A DNA stretch of 64,000 nucleotides from Labia minor (taxonomy: Eukaryota > Arthropoda > Insecta > Dermaptera > Spongiphoridae), in NCBI GenBank assembly GCA_963082975.1, contig OY720344.1:27811172-27875171 (forward strand), in the 5' to 3' direction. The position numbers and the translations under genes are program-made. Within the stretch, counting starts at the first letter, position 1, and each line of letters begins with the position of its first letter. Shown piece after piece: positions 9,530-22,748 of the stretch. The notes below the pieces were generated by a model that had not been told where the DNA came from, did no database searches, and saw nothing but the letters and a program-made list of their open reading frames with translations.

Positions 9530-12500
9530 GATAGATACATATATAAATATAGAGATATCTTTATTATCTTTTTGATGTTTATATTTTAATTTTAAAATAA
9601 ATTAATTTTATTATATATACTTTTATATTAGTAATATTATATATATCAAAAAAAGAGAGTAACAATAGATTCTAAAAAAGTAATAATATGAATTATTTCC
9701 TTGGATTCGCTTTCCACGATATAATATTAAGGAATTGTTTTCCATTTTTCTGGCTGATAATTAATTTTTTTTATACACAAAATCATTTCCTGTTGTAAGA
9801 AAAATTATGAAAAACTAATTGAGGTAAGGGCAATGTGAAAATATATATATGACATTCATATAAAATAATATTCAATATATTAATGAGAAATTAGGCAAAT
9901 TTCTTTTTCCAATATAAAAATATAATCTTTCTAATTAACATAACATTTGTTAATAAAGAAAAATTTAAACGATTTAACATATAAAATATATGTTAAATAT
10001 TGTAAATAACAAAATAAAAAGAAAAAGAAAAAAAAATGTAAATAAAAACATATACTTATATTTTTAAATATAGTATGAAAAAAATTTAAAAAAAAAAAAA
10101 ACAATAAATATTGCTTTTTAGTTTTTTAATATTTTCTAAATGTAATTTTATCTTAATCATTATTTTTTGTAAATTTATTATTTAACGATTTTAGATCCGA
10201 AAACATCATGAATTTATAATCAGAAATGGATCAATTAGAAAAAATCTTGTAAATTATGACTGTATATAAATTAATTTACAATTTACAATAGGAAAAACCG
10301 GGAAATATCCGGTAGAATTCAGTCAGGTGGAAAATAAAGAATTTTTTTTTTTTTTATTATACATTCCCCTCTACTGTAGTATTTCAGTAGCAGTTGGGCC
10401 GCCAGTAGGAGTTTAATGAAGTGAACTCGATCGGTTTCCATTCTCGGTTCGTATAGCTCTTCTTAGTCAGATATGCGCAGGCTTGACCAGCACCGAATCG
10501 GTTTCTATTCTAGTTAGTCATTGTTTTTTCTTGTGCAGGTGAACGGCATGAAGAATGGTATGTCGGATTGGTATACATTCTCGTTTCAATTCAGGCCTTC
10601 TGTTACAGAAATGCTCGGGCTTGAACAGGTTGTACTGACTCGGATTCCATTCTCGTTAACTGCGCTCTTTTGTTTTAGATGAGCAACCATGGTTGGTTTA
10701 ATGGATTGGTATTCATTCTCTTTTCTGCGTTACCCTTTCTTCTGTTTCACTTTAATAGCTAGTATGAATATAGTGTTTTAGATTGATTGCCGGTACCTCT
10801 TTTGTTTCATAGGAGCATGTCTTCTTCTTATGCCACTCTTCGTGATGTGTTAGTAAAGCGTCTTTTTTCATTTTTCATTTTAACTAGATACAATCCATTA
10901 GTTGTATTTATTATACTTTCCAGGACTATATTCGTTTTGCGTTTTTTATTATTTTCACACTATCTTTAGTAAATATAACTGTCCCATTGTTTTGTGTTCT
11001 TCAATTTACTGACAATACATTTTTAGTAAGATCTCGAACACCCAAAACTTTCTTTAATTTAATATTGTTAAATACAACTTTTCCTATACTTGACGCAAAC
11101 AGGCATGCTTTGATTTTTCTTAGTCACTTTAATTTTTTCATTAGATTTTTTTTTTTTTATATTATTCAATAAATGTTCATTATTTATTATATGACTAGAC
11201 CAGCCACAAAATCTCCAATATATTCACTTTTATAAATGTTTCCATTAAAAAGGATAGTTTTCTTTCAATTTTTTTTTTTTTTAAGGATAGATTTTCTACA
11301 GCATTTATTTTTTCTTCATTATCTGAATTCTTCTTCTAGTAGATTTGCACACTAATTCTCCATATTGTTTTTTCTGTTTTGTTGACGATATCTTATTTAT
11401 ACACCATTGAAAAGTTAGCATTCGTTTTGAAGAATATTTAATATTTTCGACATTATCATTGTTCCATCGATTGGTTGTTTTAGACTATTTAATTTGTAGG
11501 ATATGTTTTGTATTCGACTAATATTACTCAACATTGTTTTTCTTACTCAAAGCAACAAAAAGAATTGTAGAATTCGTTTCTTCTCATTCTTATTAGTGTG
11601 CATTTTAGTTAGGTCGGTATCTTTTTCATGAATGAATACCAATGCAGTACACCAACCATGGTTGCTTAATCCTGCTCATCTAAAACAAACGAGCGCACGA
11701 GAATGGAGTTCGAGTCGGTACAATACGAGCATTTCTGTAACACAAGGTCGATACGGGAAACGAGAATGGATATATCAAACCGGTATGCCATTCGTGATCG
11801 CGTTCATCTGCAACAGAAGAGCAATGACTCGCTAGATTAGAAACCGATTCGTTGCTGGCCAAGCCTGCGCATATCTGAAGAATTAGAGCTCTGCGAAACG
11901 AGAATGGAAACTGATCAACGAGTTCACTATCCTTCTACAACATTCAATGCCCAGCTGCAAAACAAAAGAGAGTACTAGAGAGGGAATGAGAGTGTGTACA
12001 AGCCGACACCCCAAAAGGTACATAAAACATTTAAACAATATTGTTATATTTCAAAAGTATTCCAATAAACAGCATTTAACTAATACGTTTTCATATTTTT
12101 TGTTCATTTATAGTATGTATTTATATTTGGAATAATGGAAGAAAATAACGATGTAGCTTATTTTGCATCAATTTCCAATGTCGGCATAAAAATTCTACCA
12201 GAAGCTATTTTACAACCATCAAGTGGTAGGGTTTTTAGCCGGAAAAAGTCCGGTCCTCAAAGCAGAAAATACAAACATATATTTGTCAAACTTTTTATAT
12301 GTGTTTGTCAATACATATATTGTATATTATTTGTTTTAATAAATATATATTGTACATAAAACTAATCTGTATATGTTAATTTTTTTTTTTTTAACAATCT
12401 TTTTTAATTCATATTTTAAAGAACGAATTTTAATTTTGATCAATAAATTTTTGCAATTTATGCGAAAATATATATTTCATTTTATATAATTAATTATTAT

Positions 12501-12860
12501 TATATAGTTCATATATTTATTCAATTACAATATATTTGGACTATAGTAATAATAAATTATGAAATAGAAAATCTTTTATCAATTAAAATATATAATAAAC
12601 AAAATATAATAATAATAAATTATTAAATATTTTAATGATTATAATATTTTGAATATTTATAAAATGAGACAAGGCAAAAAAAAAACATTTTAATATATAC
12701 CAAGAAAAATTTGAAGTCAAGATTTAAAATCATTGAACCTACCCTATTAGGATTAGATTAGATATTAAATAATAATTTGGTGTGCAGTTTAGAATTAACC
12801 AAAATAATATATTCTTTTTGAATTTCTGAAATATAAATCTACGTTCAAATAATTTCTAAT

Positions 12861-13327
12861 CTGTTCGGCGGGGGGGGGGGGGGGCCGCTGGTATAGTAGG
12901 AGTTCGAAGGACCTAGTTAGAATGATAATAAAATGATAATAATATGACGTACCTAAGAGTGCCGGATGGTGATTAAAACTGGCGATGTTGTTGCTGGCTG
13001 GTTGGATTGAATGTATCTTGTTTGAGTTACATTCAATCGCGGTGGAGAAGAAAAGGAGTAATTCAAGTTATTTGACTTGAAATTACAGGAGGAGGGAAAA
13101 AAGGATAAGTTAATGAGGAGAATGATTGATGAAGCAAGAAAAGATGATCTTAAGAGAGAATTAGTGGAAAGTATTTTGTTGAGAAAACAAGATGGCAGCA
13201 GGGACAAACGTTTGAGTCGGGAGCTTGAGCAGGAGTGAGGTTAGCCGGCCAGCTGACTTGGTGAGAGAGAGGGGGGGGAAAGATACCACCACCGGTTGGG
13301 AGATGGCAGCACAGTAGGAACGCGACA
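12861..13327. mobile_element. F insert in U2, unclassified, 467 bp with 4-bp TAAT duplication
   Basis: This foreign block is flanked by TAAT at 12857-12860 and 13328-13331. The matching site in U1, U4 and at about 51305 is uninterrupted, giving a true empty site. It begins CTGTTCGGC followed by a run of about 15 G, and holds a perfect 11-bp hairpin (GATTGAATGTA / TACATTCAATC, about 13010-13043) and a second imperfect hairpin just after it. A short charged open frame (about 13076-13238, + strand, containing KKDKLMRRMIDEARKDDLKR) looks exon-like after a CAG acceptor-like site at about 13090. No terminal inverted repeats were seen. Class unknown. Confidence 0.65.
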
Positions 13328-14901
13328 TAATCATTGTTTCTTTATTGTATTCTCTATTTGCTGCTGCTCAAAATTTAACCCTTTCCTTATTAATTGATTT
13401 GTTTCAAACAATGATACCTCATTAAAAAGCTCATTTTCGTAAATATTATCTTCTATTTGGAAATTTTTTTAAAATTTGATAGAATGTTTTTGGCACATCA
13501 TTCCACTTAAGTTTTTAATTTTTTTTTTTTTTGATAAAAATCAAATTGTTCAAAATATAGTCTATCTATTAAATGATCATAATTCCATAGTAAATTTTAT
13601 TAATATGCTTAAGCTCAACTATTATTTTATTTTTTTACAATGATAAGAAAATAATTTGATAAATTATTAATATTAATATATTATTATATTGAGAGTATAG
13701 ATATATTCTATAACAATATATTTACATTCAACAGGAATAATTAGAGCACAATGAAAAAATCGAAAATATTCTTATATTTAGTAAATTAAAATAAAAAGAA
13801 ATAATAATAAAAAAAAATATGAAAAAATATTTATAATATATATATATTGTAATATATAAGTATAGAAATGCCTTTTTTTTATGCTTATATATTGGATATA
13901 TTGAGATACAGAATTTTAGAGAGTTATTTGTGTGAACACATGGCAAAGTGTATAAAGGATAGCTTTCTAAAATTTATTGTTTTAAAAAAAACACTTAAGG
14001 AAAAAACCCAGAGATCCTTTTCGTTCCCCAGAGGGAGTAAAGGGTGGACAATTTTGCCAAGTGGCATAGGAGGGGAGAATGGCCATTTTACATGTAGAGA
14101 CATTTTTTGGTCATTCTTGGATGGAGTGGAAGGGAAGCGACTTCATCTGACGAAGTAAGAACAAAATACAAGGATCATTCACAGTGTGCGAGGAAGCTGC
14201 CTGCCCTGATATGACGACATGATACCTTAAGGAAAATATCCAAGAATCATCTTACTTGAAGTCCCAGTGTTCCCCGAACTCATAATTAATTTGAATAACA
14301 CAGCTAAGTAGTCGACTATTATTATATATAAATAATTGCAATTATTTTATGAACTCAATTCCATTAAATTTATACTCCTATTAATATTTACGGTACCATT
14401 AAAATTATTTAATTTCTAATTAATTTCTTATTATCAATTGTATCAAATAATTTCTTATATTCTTATTAAATAAATAATTTTTAGTTGTAATAATAAAATA
14501 AGCATTTTTAATTGAACCTATTCAATTTTATCATTTCCAATATCATCATCATATATAAGTATAGAAATGCCTTTTTTTTATGCTTATATATTGGATATAT
14601 TGAGATACAGAATTTTAGAGAGTTATTTGTGTGAACACATGGCAAAGTGTATAAAGGATAGCTTTCTAAAATTTATTGTTTTAAAAAAAACACTTAAGGA
14701 AAAAACCCAGAGATCCTTTTCGTTCCCCAGAGGGAGTAAAGGGTGGACAATTTTGCGGCTAAATTTTACTTTATGGGCCTTTTTTCTAACACGTGTTTTT
14801 TGATTGATATAAACATATAAAACATATCCCTTTCCTTTTTGAGTCAGTCTGAAAATGAAAAATTATTTATTTATGTAAACAATTTCAATTTCATTTCTTA
14901 C

Positions 14902-15057
14902 ATGGCGGAAACACTTAATTTAGTGAAAATTTATTCGATTTGCAATAGTGATAATTTGGTTCAACAATTGCAAGATTGGCAATTAATTCCAACTCAACCG
15001 ACATACAAGTGTCCCAAATGTGATGGCCCACTTAAATTAACAAGTGATACAACAAAA
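14902..15057 (+). pseudogene. Merlin-like transposase, first exon remnant (52 aa)
   Basis: It starts at ATG 14902 and runs to a consensus splice donor (AAAA|GTAAGT) after residue 52, phase 0. The sequence has LQDWQLIPTQPTYKCPKCDG, with a CPKC pair fitting the N-terminal zinc ribbon of ISXO2/Merlin transposases. The frame continues past the donor only as intron-like T-rich repeats. The DDE domain is absent, so no active enzyme can be made from this copy. Similarity is judged by eye. Confidence 0.55.
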
Positions 15058-15063
15058 GTAAGT

Positions 15064-15280
15064 TTCGGTTTTTTAAATTCGGTTTATTTTATTTTAGAAA
15101 TAGTTTTATCCATACTAGAGTTATTTAAAGACTTTTTCGGTTTTTTAAATTCGGTTTATTTTATTTTAGATATAGTTTTATCCATACTAAATTTATTTAA
15201 AGACTTTTTTGGTTTTTTAAATTCGGATTATTTTATTTTATAAATAGTTTTATTCATACCAAAGTTATTTAAACGCTTTT
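15064..15280. repeat. Tandem repeat, 72-bp period, in the Merlin-like intron
   Basis: Three copies start at about 15064, 15136 and 15208, each with GGTTTTTTAAATTCGG and a following TTATTTTATTTTA. They lie directly downstream of the splice donor. The second element carries the same array at about 21727-21943. Confidence 0.8.
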
Positions 15281-15394
15281 TCGCTTGTGATTTTGACTAG
15301 TTCCGCGCATTAATTTCAATAAATAATCATTTTTTTGAACATTATTTTGTGTTATTATTCATTTTTTTTATTTTTTAAAAAAGGCCCGTAAAGT

Positions 15395-15550
15395 ATGTTT
15401 TTGAAGAAGTGCCGAGATAAGGGATTGGATCCGACTATCGCCTTCTTTAATATGGCGGGTGATCTGTATGATCCTAGAAAGTCAAAACTTGAAATCGAGC
15501 CTGAAGATTTTGATGACGTAACCGACGGGGAAACTTGTGATTTTGATTAG
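15395..15550 (+). pseudogene. Merlin-like transposase, last exon remnant (51 aa)
   Basis: Open from ATG 15395 to TAG 15550, it contains DPTIAFFNMAGDLYDPRKSK and an acidic end ETCDFD. The F-x-x-x-A-x-x-Y-x-P pattern resembles the C-terminus of ISXO2-type transposases. An acceptor-like TTTTTTAAAAAAG lies just upstream. The last codons and the 3' flank (CTTGTGATTTTGA(C/T)TAG onward) also occur at 15284-15384, so the 3' end is duplicated within the element. Confidence 0.5.
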
Positions 15551-16050
15551 TTCCGCGCATTAATTTCAATAAATAATCATTTTTTTGAACATTATTTTGT
15601 GTTATTATTCATTTTTTTAATTTTTAAAAAAGGCCATAAAGTAAAATTTGACCAATTTTGCCAAGTGGCATAGGAGGGGAGAATGGCCATTTTACATGTA
15701 GAGACATTTTTTGGTCATTCTTGGATGGAGTGGAAGGGAAGCGACTTCATCTGACGAAGTAAGAACAAAATACAAGGATCATTCACAGTGTGCGAGGAAG
15801 CTGCCTGCCCTGATATGACGACATGATACCTTAAGGAAAATATCCAAGAATCATCTTACTTGAAGTCCCAGTGTTCCCCGAACTCATAATTAATTTGAAT
15901 AACACAGCTAAGTAGTAACCTACGCGGATTCAATAACCCCTTGTTTGATTCAAAATTCAATCCAGAGTGCTACCTATTAATTAAACTAATTTTATAACCC
16001 ATTTTTTCTCATAAAATACCTTACCCTTTTTTCCTCTAATATACGACAAT

Positions 16051-16085
<35 letters not shown>

Positions 16086-17499
16086 CATATATAAATATAG
16101 AGATATCTTTATTATCTTTTTGATGTTTATATTTTAATTTTAAAATAAATTAATTTTATTATATATACTTTTATATTAGTAATATTATATATATCAAAAA
16201 AAGAGAGTAACAATAGATTCTAAAAAAGTAATAATATGAATTATTTCCTTGGATTCGCTTTCCACGATATAATATTAAGGAATTGTTTTCCATTTTTCTG
16301 GCTGATAATTATTTTTTTTTATACACAAAATCATTTCCTGTTGTAAGAAAAATTATGAAAAACTAATTGAGGTAAGGGCAATGTGAAAATATATATATGA
16401 CATTCATATAAAATAATATTCAATATATTAATGAGAAATTAGGCAAATTTCTTTTTCCAATATAAAAATATAATCTTTATAATTAACATAACATTTGTTA
16501 ATAAAGAAAAATTTAAACGATTTAACATATAAAATATATGTTAAATATTGTAAATAACAAAATAAAAAGAAAAAGAAAAAAAATGTAAATAAAAACATAT
16601 ACTTATATTTTTAAATATAGTATGAAAAAAATTAAAAAAAAAAAAAACAATAAATATTGCTTTTTAGTTTTCAATATTTTCTAAATGTAATTTTATCTTA
16701 ATCATTATTTTTTGTAAATTTATTATTTAACGTTTTTAGATTTATAATCAGAAATGGATCAATTAGAAAAAATCTTGAAAATTATGACTGTATATAAATA
16801 AATTTACAATTTACAATAGGAAAAACCGGGAAATAACCGGTAGAATTCAGTCAGGTGGAAAATAAAGAATTTTTTTTTTTTTTATTATACATTCCCCTCT
16901 ACTGTAGTATTTCAGTAGCAGTTGGGCCGCCAGTAGGAGGATAATGAAGTGAACTCGATCGGTTTCCATTCTCGGTTCGTATAGCTCTTCTTAGTCAGAT
17001 ATGCGCAGGCTTGACCAGCACCGAATCGGTTTCTATTCTAGTTAGTCATTGTTTTTTCTTGTGCAGGTGAACGGCATGAAGAATGGTATGTCGGATTGGT
17101 ATACATTCTCGTTTCAATTCAGGCCTTCTGTTACAGAAATGCTCGGGCTTGAACAGGTTGTACTGACTCGGATTCCATTCTCGTTAACTGCGCTCTTTTG
17201 TTTTAGATGAGCAACCATGGTTGGTTTAATGGATTGGTATTCATTCTCTTTTCTGCGTTACCCTTTCTTCTGTTTCACTTTAATAGCTAGTATGAATATA
17301 GTGTTTTAGATTGATTGCCCGTACCTCTTTTGTTTCATAGGAGCATGTCTTCTTCTTATGCCACTCTTCGTGATGTGTTAGTAAAGCGTCTTTTTTCATT
17401 TTTCATTTTAACTAGATACAATCCATTAGTTGTATTTATTATACTTTCCAGGACTATATTCGTTTTGCGTTTTTTATTATTTTCACACTATCTTTAGTA

Positions 17500-17740
17500 A
17501 ATATAACTGTCCCATTGTTTTGTGTTCTTCAATTTACTGACAATACATTTTTAGTAAGATCTCGAACACCCAAAACTTTCTTTAATTTAATATTGTTAAA
17601 TACAACAATATTTAGTTAGACAGTTATATTATCTTTAGTAAATATAACTGTCCCATTGTTTTGTGTTCTTCAATTTACTGACAATACATTTTTAGTAAGA
17701 TCTCGAACACCCAAAACTTTCTTTAATTTAATATTGTTAA
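17500..17740 (+). repeat. ~141-bp tandem duplication in U3
   Basis: The block ATCTTTAGTAAATATAACTG ... TTAAATACAAC is repeated with a short linker (AATATTTAGTTAGACAG). The same duplication is in U4 at about 24163-24403 and in no other unit. Confidence 0.85.
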
Positions 17741-19525
17741 ATACAACTTTTCCTATACTTGACGCAAACAGGCATGCTTTGATTTTTCTTAGTCACTTTA
17801 ATTTTTTCATTAGATTTTTTTTTTATATTATTAAATAAATGTTCATTATTTATTATATGACTAGACCAGCCACAAAATCTCCAATATATTCACTTTTATA
17901 AATGTTTCCATTAAAAAGGATAGTTTTCTTTCAATTTTTTTTTTTTTAAGGATAGATTTTCTAAAGCATTTATTTTTTCTTCATTATCTGAATTCTTCTT
18001 CTAGTAGATTTGCACACTAATTCTCCATATTGTTTTTTCTGTTTTGTTGACGATATCTTATTTATACACCATTGAAAAGTTAGCATTCGTTTTGAAGAAT
18101 ATTTAATATTTTCGACATTATCATTGTTCCATCGATTGGTTGTTTTAGACTATTTAATTTGTAGGATATGTTTTGTATTCGACTAATATTACTCAACATT
18201 GTTTTTCTTACTCAAAGCAACAAAAAGAATTGTAGAATTCGTTTCTTCTCATTCTTATTAGTGTGCATTTTAGTTAGGTCGGTATCTTTTTCATGAATGA
18301 ATACCAATGCAGTACACCAACCATGGTTGCTTAATCCTGCTCATCTAAAACAAACGAGCGCACGAGAATGGAGTTCGAGTCGGTACAATACGAGCATTTC
18401 TGTAACACAAGGTCGATACGGGAAACGAGAATGGATATATCAAACCGGTATGCCATTCGTGATCGCGTTCATCTGCAACAGAAGAGCAATGACTCGCTAG
18501 ATTAGAAACCGATTCGTTGCTGGCCAAGCCTGCGCATATCTGAAGAATTAGAGCTCTGCGAAACGAGAATGGAAACTGATCAACGAGTTCACTATCCTTC
18601 TACAACATTCAATGCCCAGCTGCAAAACAAAAGAGAGTACTAGAGAGGGAATGAGAGTGTGTACAAGCCGACACCCCAAAAGGTACATAAAACATTTAAA
18701 CAATATTGTTATATTTCAAAAGTATTCCAATAAACAGCATTTAACTAATACGTTTTCATATTTTTTGTTCATTTATAGTATGTATTTATATTTGGAATAA
18801 TGGAAGAAAATAACGATGTAGCTTATTTTGCATCAATTTCCAATGTCGGCATAAAAATTCTACCAGAAGCTATTTTACAACCATCAAGTGGTAGGGTTTT
18901 TAGCCGGAAAAAGTCCGGTCCTCAAAGCAGAAAATACAAACATATATTTGTCAAACTTTTTATATGTGTTTGTCAATACATATATTGTATATTATTTGTT
19001 TTAATAAATATATATTGTACATAAAACTAATCTGTATATGTTAATTTTTTTTTTTTTAACAATCTTTTTTAATTCATATTTTAAAGAACGAATTTTAATT
19101 TTGATCAATAAATTTTTGCAATTTATGCGAAAATATATATTTCATTTTATATAATTAATTATTATTATATAGTTCATATATTTATTCAATTACAATATAT
19201 TTGGACTATAGTAATAATAAATTATGAAATAGAAAATCTTTTATCAATTAAAATATATAATAAACAAAATATAATAATAATAAATTATTAAATATTTTAA
19301 TGATTATAATATTTTGAATATTTATAAAATGAGACAAGGCAAAAAAAAAACATTTTAATATATACCAAGAAAAATTTGAAGTCAAGATTTAAAATCATTG
19401 AACCTACCCTATTAGGATTAGATTAGATATTAAATAATAATTTGGTGTGCAGTTTAGAATTAACCAAAATAATATATTCTTTTTGAATTTCTGAAATATA
19501 AATCTACGTTCAAATAATTTCTAAT

Positions 19526-19990
19526 CTGTTCGGCGGGGGGGGGGGGGCCGCTGGTATAGTAGGAGTTCGAAGGACCTAGTTAGAATGATAATAAAATGAT
19601 AATAATATGACGTACCTAAGAGTGCCGGATGGTGATTAAAACTGGCGATGTTGTTGCTGGCTGGTTGGATTGAATGTATCTTGTTTGAGTTACATTCAAT
19701 CGCGGTGGAGAAGAAAAGGAGTAATTCAAGTTATTTGACTTGAAATTACAGGAGGAGGGAAAAAAAGGATAAGTTAATGAGGAGAATGATTGATGAAGCA
19801 AGAAAAGATGATCTTAAGAGAGAATTAGTGGAAAGTATTTTGTTGAGAAAACAAGATGGCGGCAGGGACAAACGTTTGAGTCGGGAGCTTGAGCAGGAGT
19901 GAGGTTAGCCGGCCAGCTGACTTGGTGAGAGAGAGGGGGGGAAAGATACCACCACCGGTTGGGAGATGGCAGCACAGTAGGAACGCGACA
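19526..19990. mobile_element. F insert, second copy (U3)
   Basis: This is the same insert as at 12861 with TAAT at 19522-19525 and 19991-19994. It differs by a shorter G run, one extra A that breaks the charged open frame, and a Ser/Gly difference in that frame. It sits at the identical unit position, so it was copied with the unit and did not insert twice. Confidence 0.65.
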
Positions 19991-20369
19991 TAATCATTGT
20001 TTCTTTATTGTATTCTCTATTTGCTGCTGCTCAAGATTTAACCCTTTCCTTATTAATTGATTTGTTTCAAACAATGATACCTCATTAAAAAGCTCATTTT
20101 CGTAAATATTATCTTCTATTTGGAAATTTTTTTAAAATTTGATAGAATGTTTTTGGCACATCATTCCACTTAAGTTTTTAATTTTTTTTTTTTTTGATAA
20201 AAATCAAATTGTTCAAAATATAGTCTATCTATTAAATGATCATAATTCCATAGTAAATTTTATTAATATGCTTAAGCTCAACTATTATTTTATTTTTTTA
20301 CAATGATAAGAAAATAATTTGATAAATTATTAATATTAATATATTATTATATTGAGAGTATAGATATAT

Positions 20370-22713
20370 TCTATAACAATATATTTACATTCAACAGGAA
20401 TAATTAGAGCACAATGAAAAAATCGAAAATATTCTTATATTTAGTAAATTAAAATAAAAAGAAATAATAATAAAAAAAAATATGAAAAAATATTTATAAT
20501 ATATATATATTGTAATATATAAGTATAGAAATGCCTTTTTTTTATGCTTATATATTGGATATATTGAGATACAGAATTTTAGAGAGTTATTTGTGTGAAC
20601 ACATGGCAAAGTGTATAAAGGATAGCTTTCTAAAATTTATTGTTTTAAAAAAAACACTTAAGGAAAAAACCCAGAGATCCTTTTCGTTCCCCAGAGGGAG
20701 TAAAGGGTGGACAATTTTGCCAAGTGGCATAGGAGGGGAGAATGGCCATTTTACATGTAGAGACATTTTTTGGTCATTCTTGGATGGAGTGGAAGGGAAG
20801 CGACTTCATCTGACGAAGTAAGAACAAAATACAAGGATCATTCACAGTGTGCGAGGAAGCTGCCTGCCCTGATATGACGACATGATACCTTAAGGAAAAT
20901 ATCCAAGAATCATCTTACTTGAAGTCCCAGTGTTCCCCGAACTCATAATTAATTTGAATAACACAGCTAAGTAGTCGACTATTATTATATATAAATAATT
21001 GCAATTATTTTATGAACTCAATTCCATTAAATTTATACTCCTATTAATATTTACGGTACCATTAAAATTATTTAATTTCTAATTAATTTCTTATTATCAA
21101 TTGTATCAAATAATTTCTTATATTCTTATTAAATAAATAATTTTTAGTTGTAATAATAAAATAAGCATTTTTAATTGAACCTATTCAATTTTATCATTTC
21201 CAATATCATCATCATATATAAGTATAGAAATGCCTTTTTTTTATGCTTATATATTGGATATATTGAGATACAGAATTTTAGAGAGTTATTTGTGTGAACA
21301 CATGGCAAAGTGTATAAAGGATAGCTTTCTAAAATTTATTGTTTTAAAAAAAACACTTAAGGAAAAAACCCAGAGATCCTTTTCGTTCCCCAGAGGGAGT
21401 AAAGGGTGGACAATTTTGCGGCTAAATTTTACTTTATGGGCCTTTTTTCTAACACGTGTTTTTTGATTGATATAAACATATAAAACATATCCCTTTCCTT
21501 TTTGAGTCAGTCTGAAAATGAAAAATTATTTATTTATGTAAACAATTTCAATTTCATTTCTTACATGGCGGAAACACTTAATTTAGTGAAAATTTATTCG
21601 ATTTGCAATAGTGATAATTTGGTTCAACAATTGCAAGATTGGCAATTAATTCCAACTCAACCGACATACAAGTGTCCCAAATGTGATGGCCCACTTAAAT
21701 TAACAAGTGATACAACAAAAGTAAGTTTCGGTTTTTTAAATTCGGTTTATTTTATTTTAGAAATAGTTTTATCCATACTAGAGTTATTTAAAGACTTTTT
21801 CGGTTTTTTAAATTCGGTTTATTTTATTTTAGATATAGTTTTATCCATACTAAATTTATTTAAAGACTTTTTTGGTTTTTTAAATTCGGATTATTTTATT
21901 TTATAAATAGTTTTATTCATACCAAAGTTATTTAAACGCTTTTTCGCTTGTGATTTTGACTAGTTCCGCGCATTAATTTCAATAAATAATCATTTTTTTG
22001 AACATTATTTTGTGTTATTATTCATTTTTTTTATTTTTTAAAAAAGGCCCGTAAAGTATGTTTTTGAAGAAGTGCCGAGATAAGGGATTGGATCCGACTA
22101 TCGCCTTCTTTAATATGGCGGGTGATCTGTATGATCCTAGAAAGTCAAAACTTGAAATCGAGCCTGAAGATTTTGATGACGTAACCGACGGGGAAACTTG
22201 TGATTTTGATTAGTTCCGCGCATTAATTTCAATAAATAATCATTTTTTTGAACATTATTTTGTGTTATTATTCATTTTTTTAATTTTTAAAAAAGGCCAT
22301 AAAGTAAAATTTGACCAATTTTGCCAAGTGGCATAGGAGGGGAGAATGGCCATTTTACATGTAGAGACATTTTTTGGTCATTCTTGGATGGAGTGGAAGG
22401 GAAGCGACTTCATCTGACGAAGTAAGAACAAAATACAAGGATCATTCACAGTGTGCGAGGAAGCTGCCTGCCCTGATATGACGACATGATACCTTAAGGA
22501 AAATATCCAAGAATCATCTTACTTGAAGTCCCAGTGTTCCCCGAACTCATAATTAATTTGAATAACACAGCTAAGTAGTAACCTACGCGGATTCAATAAC
22601 CCCTTGTTTGATTCAAAATTCAATCCAGAGTGCTACCTATTAATTAAACTAATTTTATAACCCATTTTTTCTCATAAAATACCTTACCCTTTTTTCCTCT
22701 AATATACGACAAT

Positions 22714-22748
<35 letters not shown>

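Larger units (their letters stand above)
8069..13706 (+). repeat. Array unit U2
   Basis: This full unit has the same order as U1. It differs by an internal duplication at 9059-9529, a 467-bp insert (F) at 12861-13327 and a second tail type (TTAGATTAGATATTAAATAA near 12751, then TCTACGTTC). U5 carries the same internal duplication, so the left halves of U2 and U5 are sisters. U3 shares the tail and the F insert. Confidence 0.9.
14757..15652 (+). mobile_element. Non-autonomous Merlin-like DNA transposon (copy 1)
   Basis: The element is 896 bp with ~28-bp terminal inverted repeats (GGCTAAATTTTACTTTATGG at left; complement of the right end GGTCAAATTTTACTTTATGG). A 9-bp target duplication, CAATTTTGC, lies at 14748-14756 and 15653-15661. 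Target duplications of 8-9 bp and an IS1016/ISXO2-type zinc-binding N-terminus are established traits of Merlin. It keeps only the first and last coding parts of a transposase gene; the catalytic middle is missing. The intron zone holds a 72-bp tandem repeat, and the 3' end is duplicated. It lies in the 96-aa ORF island and is shared by U3 and U4 only. Confidence 0.7.
13707..20369 (+). repeat. Array unit U3
   Basis: This is a 6,663-bp unit. It contains a partial repeat of its own start (from about 14551, joined after CCAATATCATCATC), the Merlin-like element, a deletion joining AAGTAGTA to ACCTACGCGG at about 15917, a ~141-bp tandem duplication at about 17500-17740, and the F insert in its tail. 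Its body matches U4 with an offset of exactly 6,663 over many landmarks. Confidence 0.9.

Noticed and set aside
12890-12930. tRNA-derived SINE head (GAGTTCGAAGG) in the F insert
   Set aside because: No proper A box lies at the right distance and there is no A- or T-rich tail.
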